This document shows, piece after piece, positions 33,522 to 43,488 of a stretch of 64,000 bases of DNA (positions within the stretch are counted from its first letter, which is position 1; each line of letters begins with the position of its first letter). The notes beneath the pieces were generated by a model that was not told the origin of the DNA, did not search any database, and worked only from the letters and a program-made list of their open reading frames with translations. The DNA is from Labrys miyagiensis. Its GTDB lineage: Bacteria; Pseudomonadota; Alphaproteobacteria; Rhizobiales; Labraceae. A program made the position numbers and the translations under genes. The stretch covers positions 496,001 through 560,000 of the forward strand of contig NZ_BSPC01000005.1 in NCBI RefSeq assembly GCF_030160835.1, given 5' to 3'.

Positions 33522-34055
33522 ATGTCCACGCCGCGTAAAATCAAAGTACTGTTCGACGCCGAGACGATCGCCAAGCGCAATGCCGCGCTGGTGGAGGAGA
33601 TCAAGGCGCGCAAGCTCGACAATCTCCTCGTGGTCGCCGTGCTGAAGGGTTCCTTCGTGTTCGCCGCCGATCTCCTGCGCGCCATGCACAAGGCGGGCAT
33701 GTCGCCGGAGGTGGAATTCGTGCATCTGTCGAGCTATCGGGACTCGACCGTGTCTTCCGGCACCGTGAACATCATGCATGATGTCGAGAGCGATGTGCGT
33801 GGACGCAACATCCTGCTCGTCGACGACATACTCGAATCCGGCCGCACTTTGGCCTTCGCCAAGGACCTTTTGACCGCGCGCGGTGCCAAGGAGGTGCTGA
33901 CCTGCGTGCTCCTGGAAAAGCCGGGCAAGTCCGCCGTGCAGATCCATGCCGATTTCGTCGGCTTCGAATGTCCCGATCTCTTCGTCGTGGGCTATGGCAT
34001 GGATGTGGCGCACTCCTACCGCGAGCTGCCTTTTGTGGGCGTGGTGGAAAAGTAG
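33522..34055 (+). CDS. hpt: hypoxanthine phosphoribosyltransferase
   Basis: A purine-salvage enzyme (177 residues) that joins hypoxanthine (or guanine) to PRPP. The PRPP-binding motif ILLVDDILESGRTL is exact, and the flexible loop region LSSYRDSTVSSGTV and the base-binding VGYGMDVAHSYRELPFVGVV are present. AAGAAGAGGGG precedes the ATG. It follows the esterase gene by ~80 bases on the same strand. Confidence 0.95.
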   Translation: MSTPRKIKVLFDAETIAKRNAALVEEIKARKLDNLLVVAVLKGSFVFAADLLRAMHKAGMSPEVEFVHLSSYRDSTVSSGTVNIMHDVESDVRGRNILLVDDILESGRTLAFAKDLLTARGAKEVLTCVLLEKPGKSAVQIHADFVGFECPDLFVVGYGMDVAHSYRELPFVGVVEK

Positions 34056-34097
34056 CGCCTTGATCCTGCCAGGCCCGGCATGCAAAGAGGCGGGCTG

Positions 34098-34628
34098 ATG
34101 GCGCAGGCTGCGCCTGGAGGAGCCATGGCTGGTCTATTGGGCGCCCACAGCGCCCGCTTTCTGTTTCGCGACGACAAGGGCAGCATCGACAGGGCGAGCT
34201 GGTGGCGCGCCATGGCGGTGCTCGTGCTTGCCCTGGCGGTCATGGGCGCGCTGGTGATGGCGCTCGACGATTTCCTGCCCAAGACACCGGAAGCAGCCGA
34301 GGCGCTGGTCAACCGGGCGGCCGAGAGCCATAACAGCTTCCTGTCGGTGCCCTATTACGCCTCGCTCTTCGTGATCGATATCAGCTATGTCCTGATGATC
34401 CTAATCTCGGTCTGCATCTATTTCGTCAGCGCCAAGCGCTGCAACGATCTCGGCCAGCCCGCGCAGATGGCCCTGATCCTGCCGGCCGCCGTCTATGTCC
34501 AGATCTTCTCGCCGATCATCAGTGACCAACTGCTACCGGTCTATGGCCGCTGGATCGTTTCCGTCATCGTATTGGGGATCGTGGTCTGGCAGGTCTATCT
34601 GCTGGGTTTCGTGAAGGGCAAGCTGTAG
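34098..34628 (+). CDS. DUF805-like membrane protein
   Basis: A membrane protein of about 176 residues with four hydrophobic segments (AVLVLALAVMGALVMAL, LFVIDISYVLMILISVCIYF, MALILPAAVYVQIF, WIVSVIVLGIVVWQVYLLGF). FRDDKGSIDRASWWRA and FVSAKRCNDLGQPAQMA are the DUF805-type signatures near the first and third segments. The start could be 34080, 34098 (AAAGAGG seven bases ahead) or 34125 (GGAGG four bases ahead). Function unknown; DUF805 proteins are common inner-membrane proteins. Confidence 0.72.
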   Translation: MAQAAPGGAMAGLLGAHSARFLFRDDKGSIDRASWWRAMAVLVLALAVMGALVMALDDFLPKTPEAAEALVNRAAESHNSFLSVPYYASLFVIDISYVLMILISVCIYFVSAKRCNDLGQPAQMALILPAAVYVQIFSPIISDQLLPVYGRWIVSVIVLGIVVWQVYLLGFVKGKL

Positions 34629-34648
34629 GCGATACCGGCAGGCGGCTT

Positions 34649-34849
34649 TCAGTGCTTGCCCTTGTCTTTCGAAAAAAGCTGCTTCAGCAGGCGCTGCCAG
34701 GACGCGTGCGAGGTCCTGTGGCGGATGGCGCCCCAGAGTACCTGGTCGAGCGTCGGCCGGGTCGGGCGCCAGCGGGCAAAGGGCACCGGCTCCCCGAGAT
34801 TGGGGATGAGCTTGCCGACAAGCAGCGCAATCGAGGCGGCGGCAAACAT
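34649..34849 (-). CDS. small uncharacterised protein (66 aa)
   Basis: A short frame with N-terminal MFAAASIALLVGKLIPNLGE and a basic C-terminus (SWQRLLKQLFSKDKGKH). GGAAGG lies eight bases before the ATG at 34849, which favours a real gene; the frame could also begin at 34936. I do not recognise it. It converges with the DUF805-like gene. Confidence 0.42.
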   Translation of the reverse strand: MFAAASIALLVGKLIPNLGEPVPFARWRPTRPTLDQVLWGAIRHRTSHASWQRLLKQLFSKDKGKH

Positions 34850-34994
34850 TGGATGATCCTTCCAGGGCAGGAGCAGGCTGAACTTGCAAGCAAGCCTAGC
34901 CTCCGAATCGCCCCCCTGCCGTGCGCGACGGCACACAGAATAGGATCCTTGCGTGATGGTGTAGTGACCGCGTCAGGCGCGTGCGGCCCGAAAT

Positions 34995-35020
34995 ACAAAA
35001 CCCCGGCCGATGGGCCGGGG
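34995..35020 (-). terminator. terminator of fhs
   Basis: On the minus strand CCCCGGCCCATCGGCCGGGG is followed by TTTTGTATTT. It lies 25 bases after the fhs stop codon. Confidence 0.85.
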
Positions 35021-35044
35021 CTCTGCTTGGAATGATAACCGCGG

Positions 35045-36751
35045 TCAGAACAGGCCTTCGATCAGGCCTTCCGAATTGAGGCGGATGACTTCCGCCGAAG
35101 GCACGCGCGGCAGGCCGGGCATGGTCATGATCTCGCCGCAGATGACGACGAGGAAGCCGGCGCCGGCCGACAGGCGCACTTCGCGGATCGGCACGACATG
35201 GTCGACCGGGGCGCCGCGATGGCTCGGGTCGGTGGAGAAGGAATACTGGGTCTTCGCCACGCAGATCGGCAAGTTGCCGTAACCGGCCGCCTCGATCTCC
35301 CTGAACTGGTCGCGGACCTTCTGGTCGGCGATGATGTCGGAGGCCCGGTAGATCTCCTTGGCGATGGTCTTCATCTTGTCCCAGAGCGGCATTTCGTCCG
35401 GGTAGAGCGGGCGGAAGCCGCGGCCGTCGAGCGGGTGGGGCGCTTCGGCCAGTGCCACCACGCGGCGGGCCAATTCTTCCGTGCCCTTGGAACCCTCGGC
35501 CCAGTGGCTGCAGACCACGGCGTCGACGCCGAAATGCTCCTTGCAATGAGCCTTGAGCAATTCGTGCTCGGCGGCGGTGTCGGCCGTGAAATAGTTGATG
35601 GCGACGATTGCCGGCACGCCGAACTTGCGCACGTTCTCGACATGGCGGCCGAGATTGGCCAGGCCTTTCTTGAGGGCTTCCAGGTTCTCCTTGCCGAGCT
35701 GGTCCTTGGGCACGCCGCCATGCATCTTGAGGGCGCGTACGGTGGCGACGATCACGGCCGCGGCCGGGGTCAGGCCGGCCTTGCGGCACTTGATGTCGAA
35801 GAACTTCTCGGCACCGAGATCGGCGCCGAAGCCGGCTTCCGTCACCACATAATCGGCGAGCTTGAGACCGGCGCGGGTCGCCGTCACCGAGTTGCAGCCA
35901 TGGGCGATATTGGCGAAGGGACCGCCATGCACGAAGGCCGGATTGCCTTCGAGCGTCTGCACCAGGTTCGGCTTCAGGGCATCCTTGAGCAGCACCGTCA
36001 TGGCGCTGGAAGCCTTGATGTCGGAGGCGGTGATCGCCTTCTTGTCGCGGGTGTAGCCGATGATCATCTTGCCGAGGCGCGCCTCGAGGTCGGCGAGGTC
36101 CTTGGCGAGGCAGAACACCGCCATGACTTCGGAAGCGACGGTGATATCGAAGCCGTCTTCGCGCGGGAAGCCGTTGGAGACGCCGCCGAGCGAGGAGTTG
36201 ATCTGGCGCAGCGACCGGTCGTTCATGTCGAGCACGCGGCGCCAGGCGACGCGGCGGGTGTCGATGCCGAGCGAATTGCCCCAATAGATGTGGTTGTCGA
36301 TCATCGCCGACAACAGATTATGGGCCGAGGTGATGGCGTGGAAATCGCCGGTGAAGTGCAGGTTGATCTGCTCCATCGGCACGATCTGGGCATAGCCGCC
36401 GCCGGCCGCGCCGCCCTTGACGCCGAAGCAGGGGCCGAGCGAGGGCTCGCGCAGGCAGATCATCGTCTTCTTGCCGATGGCGGCGAGACCGTCGCCCAGG
36501 CCCACCGTGGTGGTGGTCTTGCCTTCGCCGGCCGGGGTCGGGTTGATGGCGGTGACCAGGATCAGCTTGCCGTCGGGGCGATCGGCCAGGCCAGGGATCT
36601 TGTCGAGGTCGATCTTGGCGATATGCTTGCCATAGGGCTCGAAAGCTTCGTCGGGAATGCCGGCTTTCTCGGCAATCGCCTCGATGCGCTGCATCTTGGC
36701 CTGACGCGCGATTTCAATGTCGCTCAGTGGCTTCTTCGGATCTTGGGCCAT
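35045..36751 (-). CDS. fhs: formate-tetrahydrofolate ligase
   Basis: An ATP-dependent enzyme (568 residues) that makes 10-formyl-THF from formate and THF, feeding purine synthesis and one-carbon metabolism. The P-loop region [20 protein letters not shown] (about residue 70) and [20 protein letters not shown] are diagnostic. The frame is open to 37183, but the ATG at 36751 ([19 protein letters not shown]) matches the family start and has AAACAAAAGCCCCCGGGG ahead. It is monocistronic with a good terminator. Confidence 0.96.
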   Translation of the reverse strand: MAQDPKKPLSDIEIARQAKMQRIEAIAEKAGIPDEAFEPYGKHIAKIDLDKIPGLADRPDGKLILVTAINPTPAGEGKTTTTVGLGDGLAAIGKKTMICLREPSLGPCFGVKGGAAGGGYAQIVPMEQINLHFTGDFHAITSAHNLLSAMIDNHIYWGNSLGIDTRRVAWRRVLDMNDRSLRQINSSLGGVSNGFPREDGFDITVASEVMAVFCLAKDLADLEARLGKMIIGYTRDKKAITASDIKASSAMTVLLKDALKPNLVQTLEGNPAFVHGGPFANIAHGCNSVTATRAGLKLADYVVTEAGFGADLGAEKFFDIKCRKAGLTPAAAVIVATVRALKMHGGVPKDQLGKENLEALKKGLANLGRHVENVRKFGVPAIVAINYFTADTAAEHELLKAHCKEHFGVDAVVCSHWAEGSKGTEELARRVVALAEAPHPLDGRGFRPLYPDEMPLWDKMKTIAKEIYRASDIIADQKVRDQFREIEAAGYGNLPICVAKTQYSFSTDPSHRGAPVDHVVPIREVRLSAGAGFLVVICGEIMTMPGLPRVPSAEVIRLNSEGLIEGLF

Positions 36752-37181
36752 ATGTTTCCCCGGGGGCTTTTGTTTGGGAGAGTTGAGACATATTTTCACG
36801 GGAATGAAAATAAATTTCTTCGCAGTGGATGTGTTCGTGTGGCTGAATGTCCCTGGAAGAAATGGCTGGAATGTCCTGAATACGACGGAGTGTCGTATAC
36901 CAGATAGGTAGCCCATCGACGCGGAATTCGCTTGTCCGAAACCGTCGCAGGATGTGTCGCCTTCGCGACGTTTTAGGCGATCCCGATCACGCGGGTGTGC
37001 ATGAAGGTGAGCGCCCCTGTGACATTGTGGCGGAACCGTGTAAGACGCCACATCGTTGACGCGATGCGTTGCCGGTTCCATCAATGGGGGCCACGGGAAA
37101 TCCGGCCTGCAAGAGGCGGCCGAATTTTGGAGCACAGGCTCTGGATCGCAATCACCCACAGCACCAAACGGAGTTGCCCGC
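36752..37181. other. divergent intergenic region between fhs and the first kup gene
   Basis: 430 bases without a convincing gene. It contains the dyad ATACGAC-GGAGT-GTCGTAT at 36880-36898, which could be an operator. Longer open frames cross it on both strands but show no conserved sequence. Confidence 0.45.
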
Positions 37182-39095
37182 ATGGGGCTCGTAACCGCCG
37201 TCGAAACCAGCGAAGAGGCCAGTCATAAACACACCGGCAGCTTTACAGCCCTCACTTTGGGCTCCATCGGCGTGGTTTATGGCGATATCGGCACCAGCCC
37301 GCTCTACGCTTTCCGCGAGGCCGCCCATGCTGCCACCCAGGGCGGGGAGAATGTGACGCCCGCCGCCATTCTGGGTGTCATCTCGCTGATTCTGTGGGCC
37401 CTAATCATCGTGGTCACCCTCAAATATGTGCTGCTGCTGCTACGCGCCGACAACAAGGGCGAGGGCGGTACGCTCACCCTGATGGCGCTCGCGCAGCGCG
37501 CGCTCGGGCGTTCGGGCATCCCCATCGTCTTCCTCGGCATCGTCGGTGCCTCGATGTTCTATGGCGACGCCATGATCACGCCTGCGGTCTCCGTGCTGTC
37601 GGCCGTCGAGGGCCTCAGGCTGGTCGCTCCCGATTTCGGCGGCTTCGTGGTGCCGACCACCATCGCGATCATCGTCGTCCTGTTCATGGTGCAAAGTCAC
37701 GGCACGGCGCGTGTGGGGGCGCTGTTCGGTCCGATCATGGCGCTGTGGTTCGTGCTGATCGGTGTCATCGGCTTCGTCAACTTCCTCAGCCACCCCGGCA
37801 TCATCGCCGCGATCAACCCCGCCTACGCGGCCGAATTCCTGCTCACCCACGGCCATATCGGCTTCGTGACGCTGGGCGCCGTGTTCCTCGCCGTCACTGG
37901 CGGCGAGGCGCTCTACGCCGATCTCGGCCATTTCGGCCGCAAGCCGATCCAGATGGCCTGGCTCTGCCTGGTGCTGCCGGCCCTCACTTTCAACTATCTC
38001 GGCCAGGGCGCGCTGGTGCTCGAGGATCCTAGCGCGCTGGAAAATCCGTTCTACCGCCTGGTGCCGGCCTCGCCCTTCTTCCTGATCCCGATGGTGATCG
38101 TGGCGACGATCGCTACCATCATCGCCAGCCAGGCGGTGATCACCGGCACCTTCTCGCTGACGCGCCAGGCCGTGCAGCTCGGCCTGCTGCCGCGCGTGAA
38201 GATCTCGCACACCTCCGAGCACCAGTCCGGCCAGATCTTCATCGCGCAGGTCAACGGCATCCTGCTCATGGGCGTGGTGCTGCTGGTGCTGGTGTTCGAA
38301 AGTTCCTCGCGCCTTGCCTCGGCCTATGGCATCGCCGTCACCACCACCATGGTGGTCGACACCATCCTGGCCTTCGTGGTGATCTGGCGGGTGTGGCTGT
38401 GGAAGCCCTGGGTGGCCGCCGCCCTTATTGTGCCCTTCCTGTGCATCGACCTGATCTTCCTTGGGGCCAACCTGCTCAAGCTGCTGGAGGGCGCCTGGCT
38501 GCCGATCCTGATCGCCCTGGGCCTGATCACCCTGATGGTGACCTGGCGGCGCGGCACGCGTCTGGTGCTCGACAAGACGCGGCGCACCGAGGTGCCGCTG
38601 ATGACCATCGTCAAGAGCCTCGAGAAGGGCTCGGTGACGCGCGTGCCGGGCATCGCGATCTTCCTCACCTCGGATCCCGATTACGCACCCACCGCCATGC
38701 TGCACAGCCTGAAGCATTACAAGGCGCTGCATGAGAAAGTGGCGATCCTCACCATCGAGACGACGGACGATCCGGTGGTGCCGGGTGGAGGACGGGTGTC
38801 GATCGAGCCGGTCTCGGCCAGCTTCACCAAGATGCGGGTGCAGTTCGGCTATATGGAAAGCCCGAACGTGCCGAAGGCGCTGGCGCTCTGCCGCAAGGCC
38901 GGCTGGTCCTTCGACATCATGGCGACCTCCTTCTTCCTGTCGCGCCGGCACCTGCGCGCCGGCAGCCATCCCGCCATGTGGCGCTGGCAGCGCCGGCTCT
39001 ACATGATCCTCGCCCGCAACGCCGATGACGCCAGCGATTATTTCTCGATCCCCTCCAACCGGGTGGTTGAGATCGGCACGCAGGTTTTGATTTAG
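37182..39095 (+). CDS. Kup-family potassium uptake protein (first copy)
   Basis: A K+:H+ symporter-type Kup/KUP/HAK transporter (637 residues) with twelve or so membrane segments. [20 protein letters not shown] at the N-terminus is the family hallmark, with [20 protein letters not shown] and [18 protein letters not shown] following. The soluble C-terminal domain (~170 residues) begins near the [13 protein letters not shown] stretch. CGGAG precedes the ATG at 37182. A close paralogue follows in tandem; a hairpin element starts at the base after its TAG. Confidence 0.93.
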   Translation: MGLVTAVETSEEASHKHTGSFTALTLGSIGVVYGDIGTSPLYAFREAAHAATQGGENVTPAAILGVISLILWALIIVVTLKYVLLLLRADNKGEGGTLTLMALAQRALGRSGIPIVFLGIVGASMFYGDAMITPAVSVLSAVEGLRLVAPDFGGFVVPTTIAIIVVLFMVQSHGTARVGALFGPIMALWFVLIGVIGFVNFLSHPGIIAAINPAYAAEFLLTHGHIGFVTLGAVFLAVTGGEALYADLGHFGRKPIQMAWLCLVLPALTFNYLGQGALVLEDPSALENPFYRLVPASPFFLIPMVIVATIATIIASQAVITGTFSLTRQAVQLGLLPRVKISHTSEHQSGQIFIAQVNGILLMGVVLLVLVFESSSRLASAYGIAVTTTMVVDTILAFVVIWRVWLWKPWVAAALIVPFLCIDLIFLGANLLKLLEGAWLPILIALGLITLMVTWRRGTRLVLDKTRRTEVPLMTIVKSLEKGSVTRVPGIAIFLTSDPDYAPTAMLHSLKHYKALHEKVAILTIETTDDPVVPGGGRVSIEPVSASFTKMRVQFGYMESPNVPKALALCRKAGWSFDIMATSFFLSRRHLRAGSHPAMWRWQRRLYMILARNADDASDYFSIPSNRVVEIGTQVLI

Positions 39096-39180
39096 CTGGG
39101 AGCGCGGACATCCTGTCCGCCTCCTGGAAACGCCGCGTTCGACGACAGGGGCAGAGCGGACAGGATGTCCGCGCTCCCAG
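39096..39180. repeat. long-hairpin element (kup-kup junction)
   Basis: Starts at the base after the TAG of the first kup gene. Arms CTGGGAGCGCGGACATCCTG.. and ..CAGGATGTCCGCGCTCCCAG are perfect and contain GCGGACATCCTGTCCGC. The loop is CTGGAAACGCCG...ACAGGGGCAGA. About 210 non-coding bases then lead to the second kup gene. Confidence 0.92.
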
Positions 39181-39390
39181 GGAGCCCCGCGATTTTCGCC
39201 GGGCAGGGCAGCGTGGAGTTAATGCGAGCCCCCTTTGCCGGACACCAGGAACAGTGTATGAGGCCGCGCTTGCTGCATCGCACCCAGGGTTCGATGGCAC
39301 GTCTTGTCAAGAACGACTGAATCCAAACGAGAGACCTCAGTCTGCCGGTCGCTGACCGATCGATCCCAACATCACCAACGGAGGCCCAGA

Positions 39391-41313
39391 ATGGGGCTCA
39401 TGACCGCCGCCTCGAGCGGCGAAGACAGCAGCGATCAAGGCCATAGCGCCGGTTTCTGGGCGTTGACCTTGGGATCGATCGGCGTCGTCTATGGCGACAT
39501 CGGCACCAGCCCCCTCTATGCCTTCCGTGAAGCGCTGCATGCCGCGACCAGCGGCGGCGCGAATATGAGCCAGGAGGCCGTGCTCGGCGTGGTCTCGCTG
39601 ATTTTGTGGGCGCTGATCGTCATCGTCACCCTCAAATATGTGCTGCTGCTGCTGCGTGCAGACAACAAGGGAGAGGGCGGCACACTCACCTTGATGGCGC
39701 TGGCCCAGCGGGCACTCGGCCGTTCGGGCACCACGCTCCTGATCCTCGGCACCATCGGCGCCGCCATGTTCTATGGCGACGCCATCCTCACGCCCGCCGT
39801 GTCGGTGCTGTCGGCTGTCGAGGGCATGACACTGGTGACGCCGGCCTTCGAGCAGTTCGTGGTGCTGATCACGGTGGTCATCATCGTCGGCCTGTTCCTG
39901 GTCCAGAGCCACGGTACGGCGCGCGTCGGCGCCTTTTTCGGCCCGATCATGGTGGTCTGGTTCTTGGTGATGGGCCTCGCCGGCCTCTGGCACATCAAGG
40001 ACGCACCGGTGGTGCTCGCTGCCTTCAACCCCTGGCACGCCGTCGCCTTCATGCTCAGCCATGGCCATATCGGCTTCGTGGCGCTGGGCGCCGTCTTTCT
40101 GGCCGTCACCGGTGCGGAGGCGCTCTATGCCGATCTCGGCCATTTCGGCCGCAAGCCGATCCAGATGGCCTGGATGGTGCTGGTGCTGCCCTCGCTGGCG
40201 CTGAATTATCTCGGCCAGGGCGCTCTCGTGCTCAAGAGCCCGACGCCCGAGGTCCTCGATAATCCCTTCTACATGATGGTGCCGCAGAACCCGCTCTTCC
40301 TGGTGCCGATGGTGGTACTCGCCACCGTCGCCACCATCATCGCCAGCCAGGCGGTGATCACCGGTGCCTATTCGCTGACGCGCCAGGCCATCCAGCTCGG
40401 CCTGCTGCCGCGCATGAAGGTGCTGCACACCTCCGAGCACCAGTCGGGCCAGATCTATATCGCGCAGGTCAACACAATCCTGCTCATCGGCGTGCTCATC
40501 CTGGTGCTGGTGTTCGAGAGCTCGTCGCGCCTGGCGTCAGCCTACGGCATCGCCGTCACCACCACCATGGTGGTCACCGCCATGATGGCCTTCCTGGTGA
40601 TCTGGAAAGTCTGGCGCTGGTCGATGCTGGCGGCCGGCCTGATCATTGCGCCGTTCCTCCTGATCGACCTCGTCTTCCTCTCGGCCAACCTGCTCAAGGT
40701 GTTCGAGGGCGGCTGGGTGCCGTTGATGATCGCCGGCGCCCTGATGGTGGTGATGATCACCTGGCGGGTCGGCACGCGCCTGGTGCTCGACAAGACGCGG
40801 CGCACCGAAGTGCCGCTGATGACCATCGTCAAGAGCATCGAGAAGGGCTCGGTCACCCGCGTGCCGGGCACAGCGATCTTCCTGACCTCCGACCCCGATT
40901 ACACGCCGACTGCCCTGCTGCACAGCCTCAAGCACTACAAGGCGCTGCATGAGAAGGTGGCGATTCTCACCATCCAGACCACGGACGAGCCCACGGTCGT
41001 CGGCGGCGGGCGGATTTCGATGGAGGAGGTCTCGGCCACATTCACCAAGATGCGGGTGCAATTCGGCTATATGGAAAGCCCGAACGTGCCGAAGGCCCTG
41101 GCGCTCTGCCGCAAGGCCGGCTGGTCCTTCGACATCATGGACACCTCGTTCTTCCTGTCGCGCCGCCATCTGCGCGCCGGCAGCAAGCCGATGATCTGGC
41201 GCTGGCAGCGCCGGCTCTACATGATCCTCGCCCGCAATGCGGATGATGCCAGCGACTATTTCTCGATCCCATCCAACCGGGTGGTCGAGATCGGTACGCA
41301 GGTGCTGATGTGA
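39391..41313 (+). CDS. Kup-family potassium uptake protein (second copy)
   Basis: A 640-residue Kup transporter that is nearly identical to the upstream copy over long stretches ([56 protein letters not shown], and the final [16 protein letters not shown]). The first ~25 residues differ, as do several loops and membrane segments, so it is not a recent exact duplicate. GGAGG precedes the ATG at 39391. Both copies appear intact. Different affinity or regulation is a plausible reason to keep both. Confidence 0.93.
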   Translation: MGLMTAASSGEDSSDQGHSAGFWALTLGSIGVVYGDIGTSPLYAFREALHAATSGGANMSQEAVLGVVSLILWALIVIVTLKYVLLLLRADNKGEGGTLTLMALAQRALGRSGTTLLILGTIGAAMFYGDAILTPAVSVLSAVEGMTLVTPAFEQFVVLITVVIIVGLFLVQSHGTARVGAFFGPIMVVWFLVMGLAGLWHIKDAPVVLAAFNPWHAVAFMLSHGHIGFVALGAVFLAVTGAEALYADLGHFGRKPIQMAWMVLVLPSLALNYLGQGALVLKSPTPEVLDNPFYMMVPQNPLFLVPMVVLATVATIIASQAVITGAYSLTRQAIQLGLLPRMKVLHTSEHQSGQIYIAQVNTILLIGVLILVLVFESSSRLASAYGIAVTTTMVVTAMMAFLVIWKVWRWSMLAAGLIIAPFLLIDLVFLSANLLKVFEGGWVPLMIAGALMVVMITWRVGTRLVLDKTRRTEVPLMTIVKSIEKGSVTRVPGTAIFLTSDPDYTPTALLHSLKHYKALHEKVAILTIQTTDEPTVVGGGRISMEEVSATFTKMRVQFGYMESPNVPKALALCRKAGWSFDIMDTSFFLSRRHLRAGSKPMIWRWQRRLYMILARNADDASDYFSIPSNRVVEIGTQVLM

Positions 41314-41396
41314 TGGGGAGCGCGGACATCTTGTCCGCTCTTCCTTACTGACAAGCGGCGTGTTTCCAAGATGCGGACAAGATGTCCGCGCTCCCA
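41314..41396. repeat. long-hairpin element (between kup and the convergent SDR gene)
   Basis: Starts at the base after the TGA of the second kup gene and ends one base before the stop codon of the SDR gene on the other strand. Arms contain GCGGACATCTTGTCCGC. The loop is inverted (TCTTCCTTACTG ... GTGTTTCCAAG). It occupies the whole space between the convergent genes and may terminate both. Confidence 0.92.
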
Positions 41397-41397
41397 A

Positions 41398-42120
41398 TCA
41401 ATATTCCTGCCGGGTCGGGGTAATCGTCAGCTCCTGCAGGATGACGTTCTGCGGCATCTGATAGGCAAAGAGCACGGTGTCGGCCACCGCCTCCGGGCCG
41501 ATCGAGCCGACTTGGTCCTTGCCGGCCTGCCAGAATTCGCGGGCGGCCTCATTGTGCATGGTGCCGACGATGTCGGACTCGGTGAGGCCCGGCGAAACCA
41601 CGATCACCCTGACGTCATGCGGAGCCATGCTGCGCCGCGCACCCTCGGTGATGGCATGGACGAAGAACTTCGTGCCGCCATAGACGTCGTGATAGGGATA
41701 GGACTTGCGCCCGGCGATCGAGGAAATGTTGATGATGGTGCCGTGGCGCCGCCCCTTCATCGCCGGCATCAGTGAGTGCATGCAGTTGAGCACCCCGATG
41801 CAGTTGATGTCGATCAGCTCGCGCCACTCGCTCGGGTCCTGCTCGTCGAGTTTGGAGAGGGCCGCGATGCCGGCATTGTTGATGAGGCAATCGACGGGTC
41901 CATGGGCGGCCTCGCCCGTCTTGATGGCCGCCACTACCGCCTCGCGGTCGCGCACGTCGACGGAGAGGCAGACGCTGTCGGGCAGGCCGAGATCCTCGAG
42001 GGGAGCCTGCCGCCTTGCCATCAGCAGCAGCGGATAGCCTGCCTTGGCGAAGGCCTGCGCCGTCGCCTTGCCGATTCCCGTCCCCGCGCCCGTGATCATC
42101 GCCAGTGGCTTCTTCGCCAT
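41398..42120 (-). CDS. short-chain dehydrogenase/reductase
   Basis: A 240-residue classical SDR. The cofactor-binding TGAGTGIGKATA is near the N-terminus, followed by INNAGIAALSK, the catalytic Ser in INISSIAGRKS and YGGTKFF (Tyr-x-x-x-Lys). PGLTESDIVGTMHN follows. The substrate is unknown. The ATG at 42120 (MAKKPLAMITGAG) is preferred over the longer frame to 42249. It lies next to 3-hydroxybutyrate dehydrogenase but is not the same subfamily. Confidence 0.88.
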   Translation of the reverse strand: MAKKPLAMITGAGTGIGKATAQAFAKAGYPLLLMARRQAPLEDLGLPDSVCLSVDVRDREAVVAAIKTGEAAHGPVDCLINNAGIAALSKLDEQDPSEWRELIDINCIGVLNCMHSLMPAMKGRRHGTIINISSIAGRKSYPYHDVYGGTKFFVHAITEGARRSMAPHDVRVIVVSPGLTESDIVGTMHNEAAREFWQAGKDQVGSIGPEAVADTVLFAYQMPQNVILQELTITPTRQEY

Positions 42121-42226
42121 CGCCCGTCCTCTCGCTCTTCCCGTGAAGGAGCAGTTTGTCTGCTCTCGCAACGAATGTGTCGCGCCAGCGGCAGGCGAGT
42201 CAATCGTCGGGGAAGGCCGCGCCGTC

Positions 42227-43009
42227 TCAGGCCGCTGTCCAGCCACCATCCATCGACATGTTGGCGCCGGTGATGCTGGCGGCCGCGTTCGAGCACAGGA
42301 ACACCGCCATGGCCGCGACCTCCTCGATGGTGACGAATTCCTTGGTCGGCTGGGCCGCCAGCAGCACCTCGCGCTTGACCTCCTCCGCGGTCATGTTGCG
42401 CGCCTTCATCGTGTCGGGGATCTGTTTCTCCACCAGTGGCGTCCAGACATAGCCCGGCGAGATGGCATTGCAGGTGATCTTCTGCTGCGCAACCTCCAGC
42501 GCCACCGTCTTGGTGAGGCCGGCGATGCCGTGCTTGGCGGCGACATAGGCGGATTTGTAGGGCGAGGCCACCAGCGAATGGGCCGAGGCTGTGTTGATGA
42601 TGCGGCCCCAGCCCTTCCTCTTCATGCCGGGCAGGGCAGCCTTGATGGCATGGAAGGCGGCCATCAGGTTGAGGCGGATGATCGCCTCCCACTTGTCGTC
42701 GGGAAATTCGTCGATCGGCGCGACATGCTGGATGCCGGCATTGTTGACGAGGATGTCGACGGCGCCGAAGGCAACCTCCGCATCGGCGATCAGTGCTTTG
42801 ACGGCGGCCGGCTCCATCAGGTTGGCCGGGGAGAACGTCACCTTCACGCCGAACTCGGCGGCGATGCCGGCGCGGATCCTCTCGATCTCGTCGGCGTCCC
42901 CCAGGCCGTTGAGCATGATGTCGGCGCCTTCGCGGGCCAACGCCCGGGCAATGCCGAGGCCGATCCCGGACGTCGAGCCGGTCACCACGGCCGCCTTGTT
43001 CTTGAGCAT
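42227..43009 (-). CDS. bdhA: 3-hydroxybutyrate dehydrogenase
   Basis: An NAD-dependent SDR (260 residues) that interconverts 3-hydroxybutyrate and acetoacetate, used when polyhydroxybutyrate is degraded. GSTSGIGLGIARALAREGAD, LVNNAGIQHVAPIDEFPDDK, the SAYVAAKHGIAGLTK active-site segment and ISPGYVWTPLVEKQI are typical of BdhA. HVAPIDEFP distinguishes it from FabG. Its promoter is in the region shared with choX. Confidence 0.9.
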   Translation of the reverse strand: MLKNKAAVVTGSTSGIGLGIARALAREGADIMLNGLGDADEIERIRAGIAAEFGVKVTFSPANLMEPAAVKALIADAEVAFGAVDILVNNAGIQHVAPIDEFPDDKWEAIIRLNLMAAFHAIKAALPGMKRKGWGRIINTASAHSLVASPYKSAYVAAKHGIAGLTKTVALEVAQQKITCNAISPGYVWTPLVEKQIPDTMKARNMTAEEVKREVLLAAQPTKEFVTIEEVAAMAVFLCSNAAASITGANMSMDGGWTAA

Positions 43010-43488
43010 GAGTTCCAGTTCCTTCGGGCGGGATTCGGTGGATGAGGGCGGAGCCTGTGCTCCACATCCGTCATCCGTCTGTCATAAAACCCCGCCTCGC
43101 CTTGACGCAACGGCCGATGCTCGCGGCGAGCCGCAATATTGCGTTGCATCACAGCGCTGTGAAAGTGGCGCAGCCGTGACACAGAGCGTCGCGCACATGC
43201 AAAGCCCTTGCGACATTAATTGATTGTATGTTCAATCAATAAAGTATCTAGACGACGCCGTTCCAAGACCGCAAAGTCGGCCGGAACGGGGCAGACGCCA
43301 TTGGCTCCGTAGCGTCATCCAGCGCTGCGAATTAAGGGGACAATGACCGTCATTCGTGCTGAATTGCCACGGGGGTTCCACCTCGTGGCAAGGGTTTGAT
43401 CCACCAGATGGGGTCAGAGGGGTATCAACCAGGTTGGCTCGGGCCTAGGTCCGTGCACAATCTACGTCGTTTTCCGGGAGAATATGAA
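43010..43488. other. divergent intergenic region between bdhA and choX
   Basis: About 480 bases. The one clear element is the inverted repeat at 43219-43240 (described separately), roughly 250 bases before choX. The stretch 43241-43488 would then be a long choX leader; no reading frame or riboswitch is recognisable in it. Confidence 0.4.
43219..43240. promoter_or_regulatory. candidate BetI operator upstream of choXWV
   Basis: Perfect eight-base arms ATTGATTG-N6-CAATCAAT. The core TGATTGTATGTTCAA (43221-43235) differs from the betI site at 12628-12642 only in the three central bases. It suggests control of choline uptake by BetI. Confidence 0.62.

Noticed and set aside
35198-36907. 569-codon frame opposite fhs
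   Set aside because: fhs is certain on the other strand; this frame has the composition of an antisense shadow.
37440-38969. 509-codon frame antisense to the first kup gene
   Set aside because: Rich in His, Gln, Gly and Asp without any domain, as expected opposite a GC-rich membrane-protein gene.
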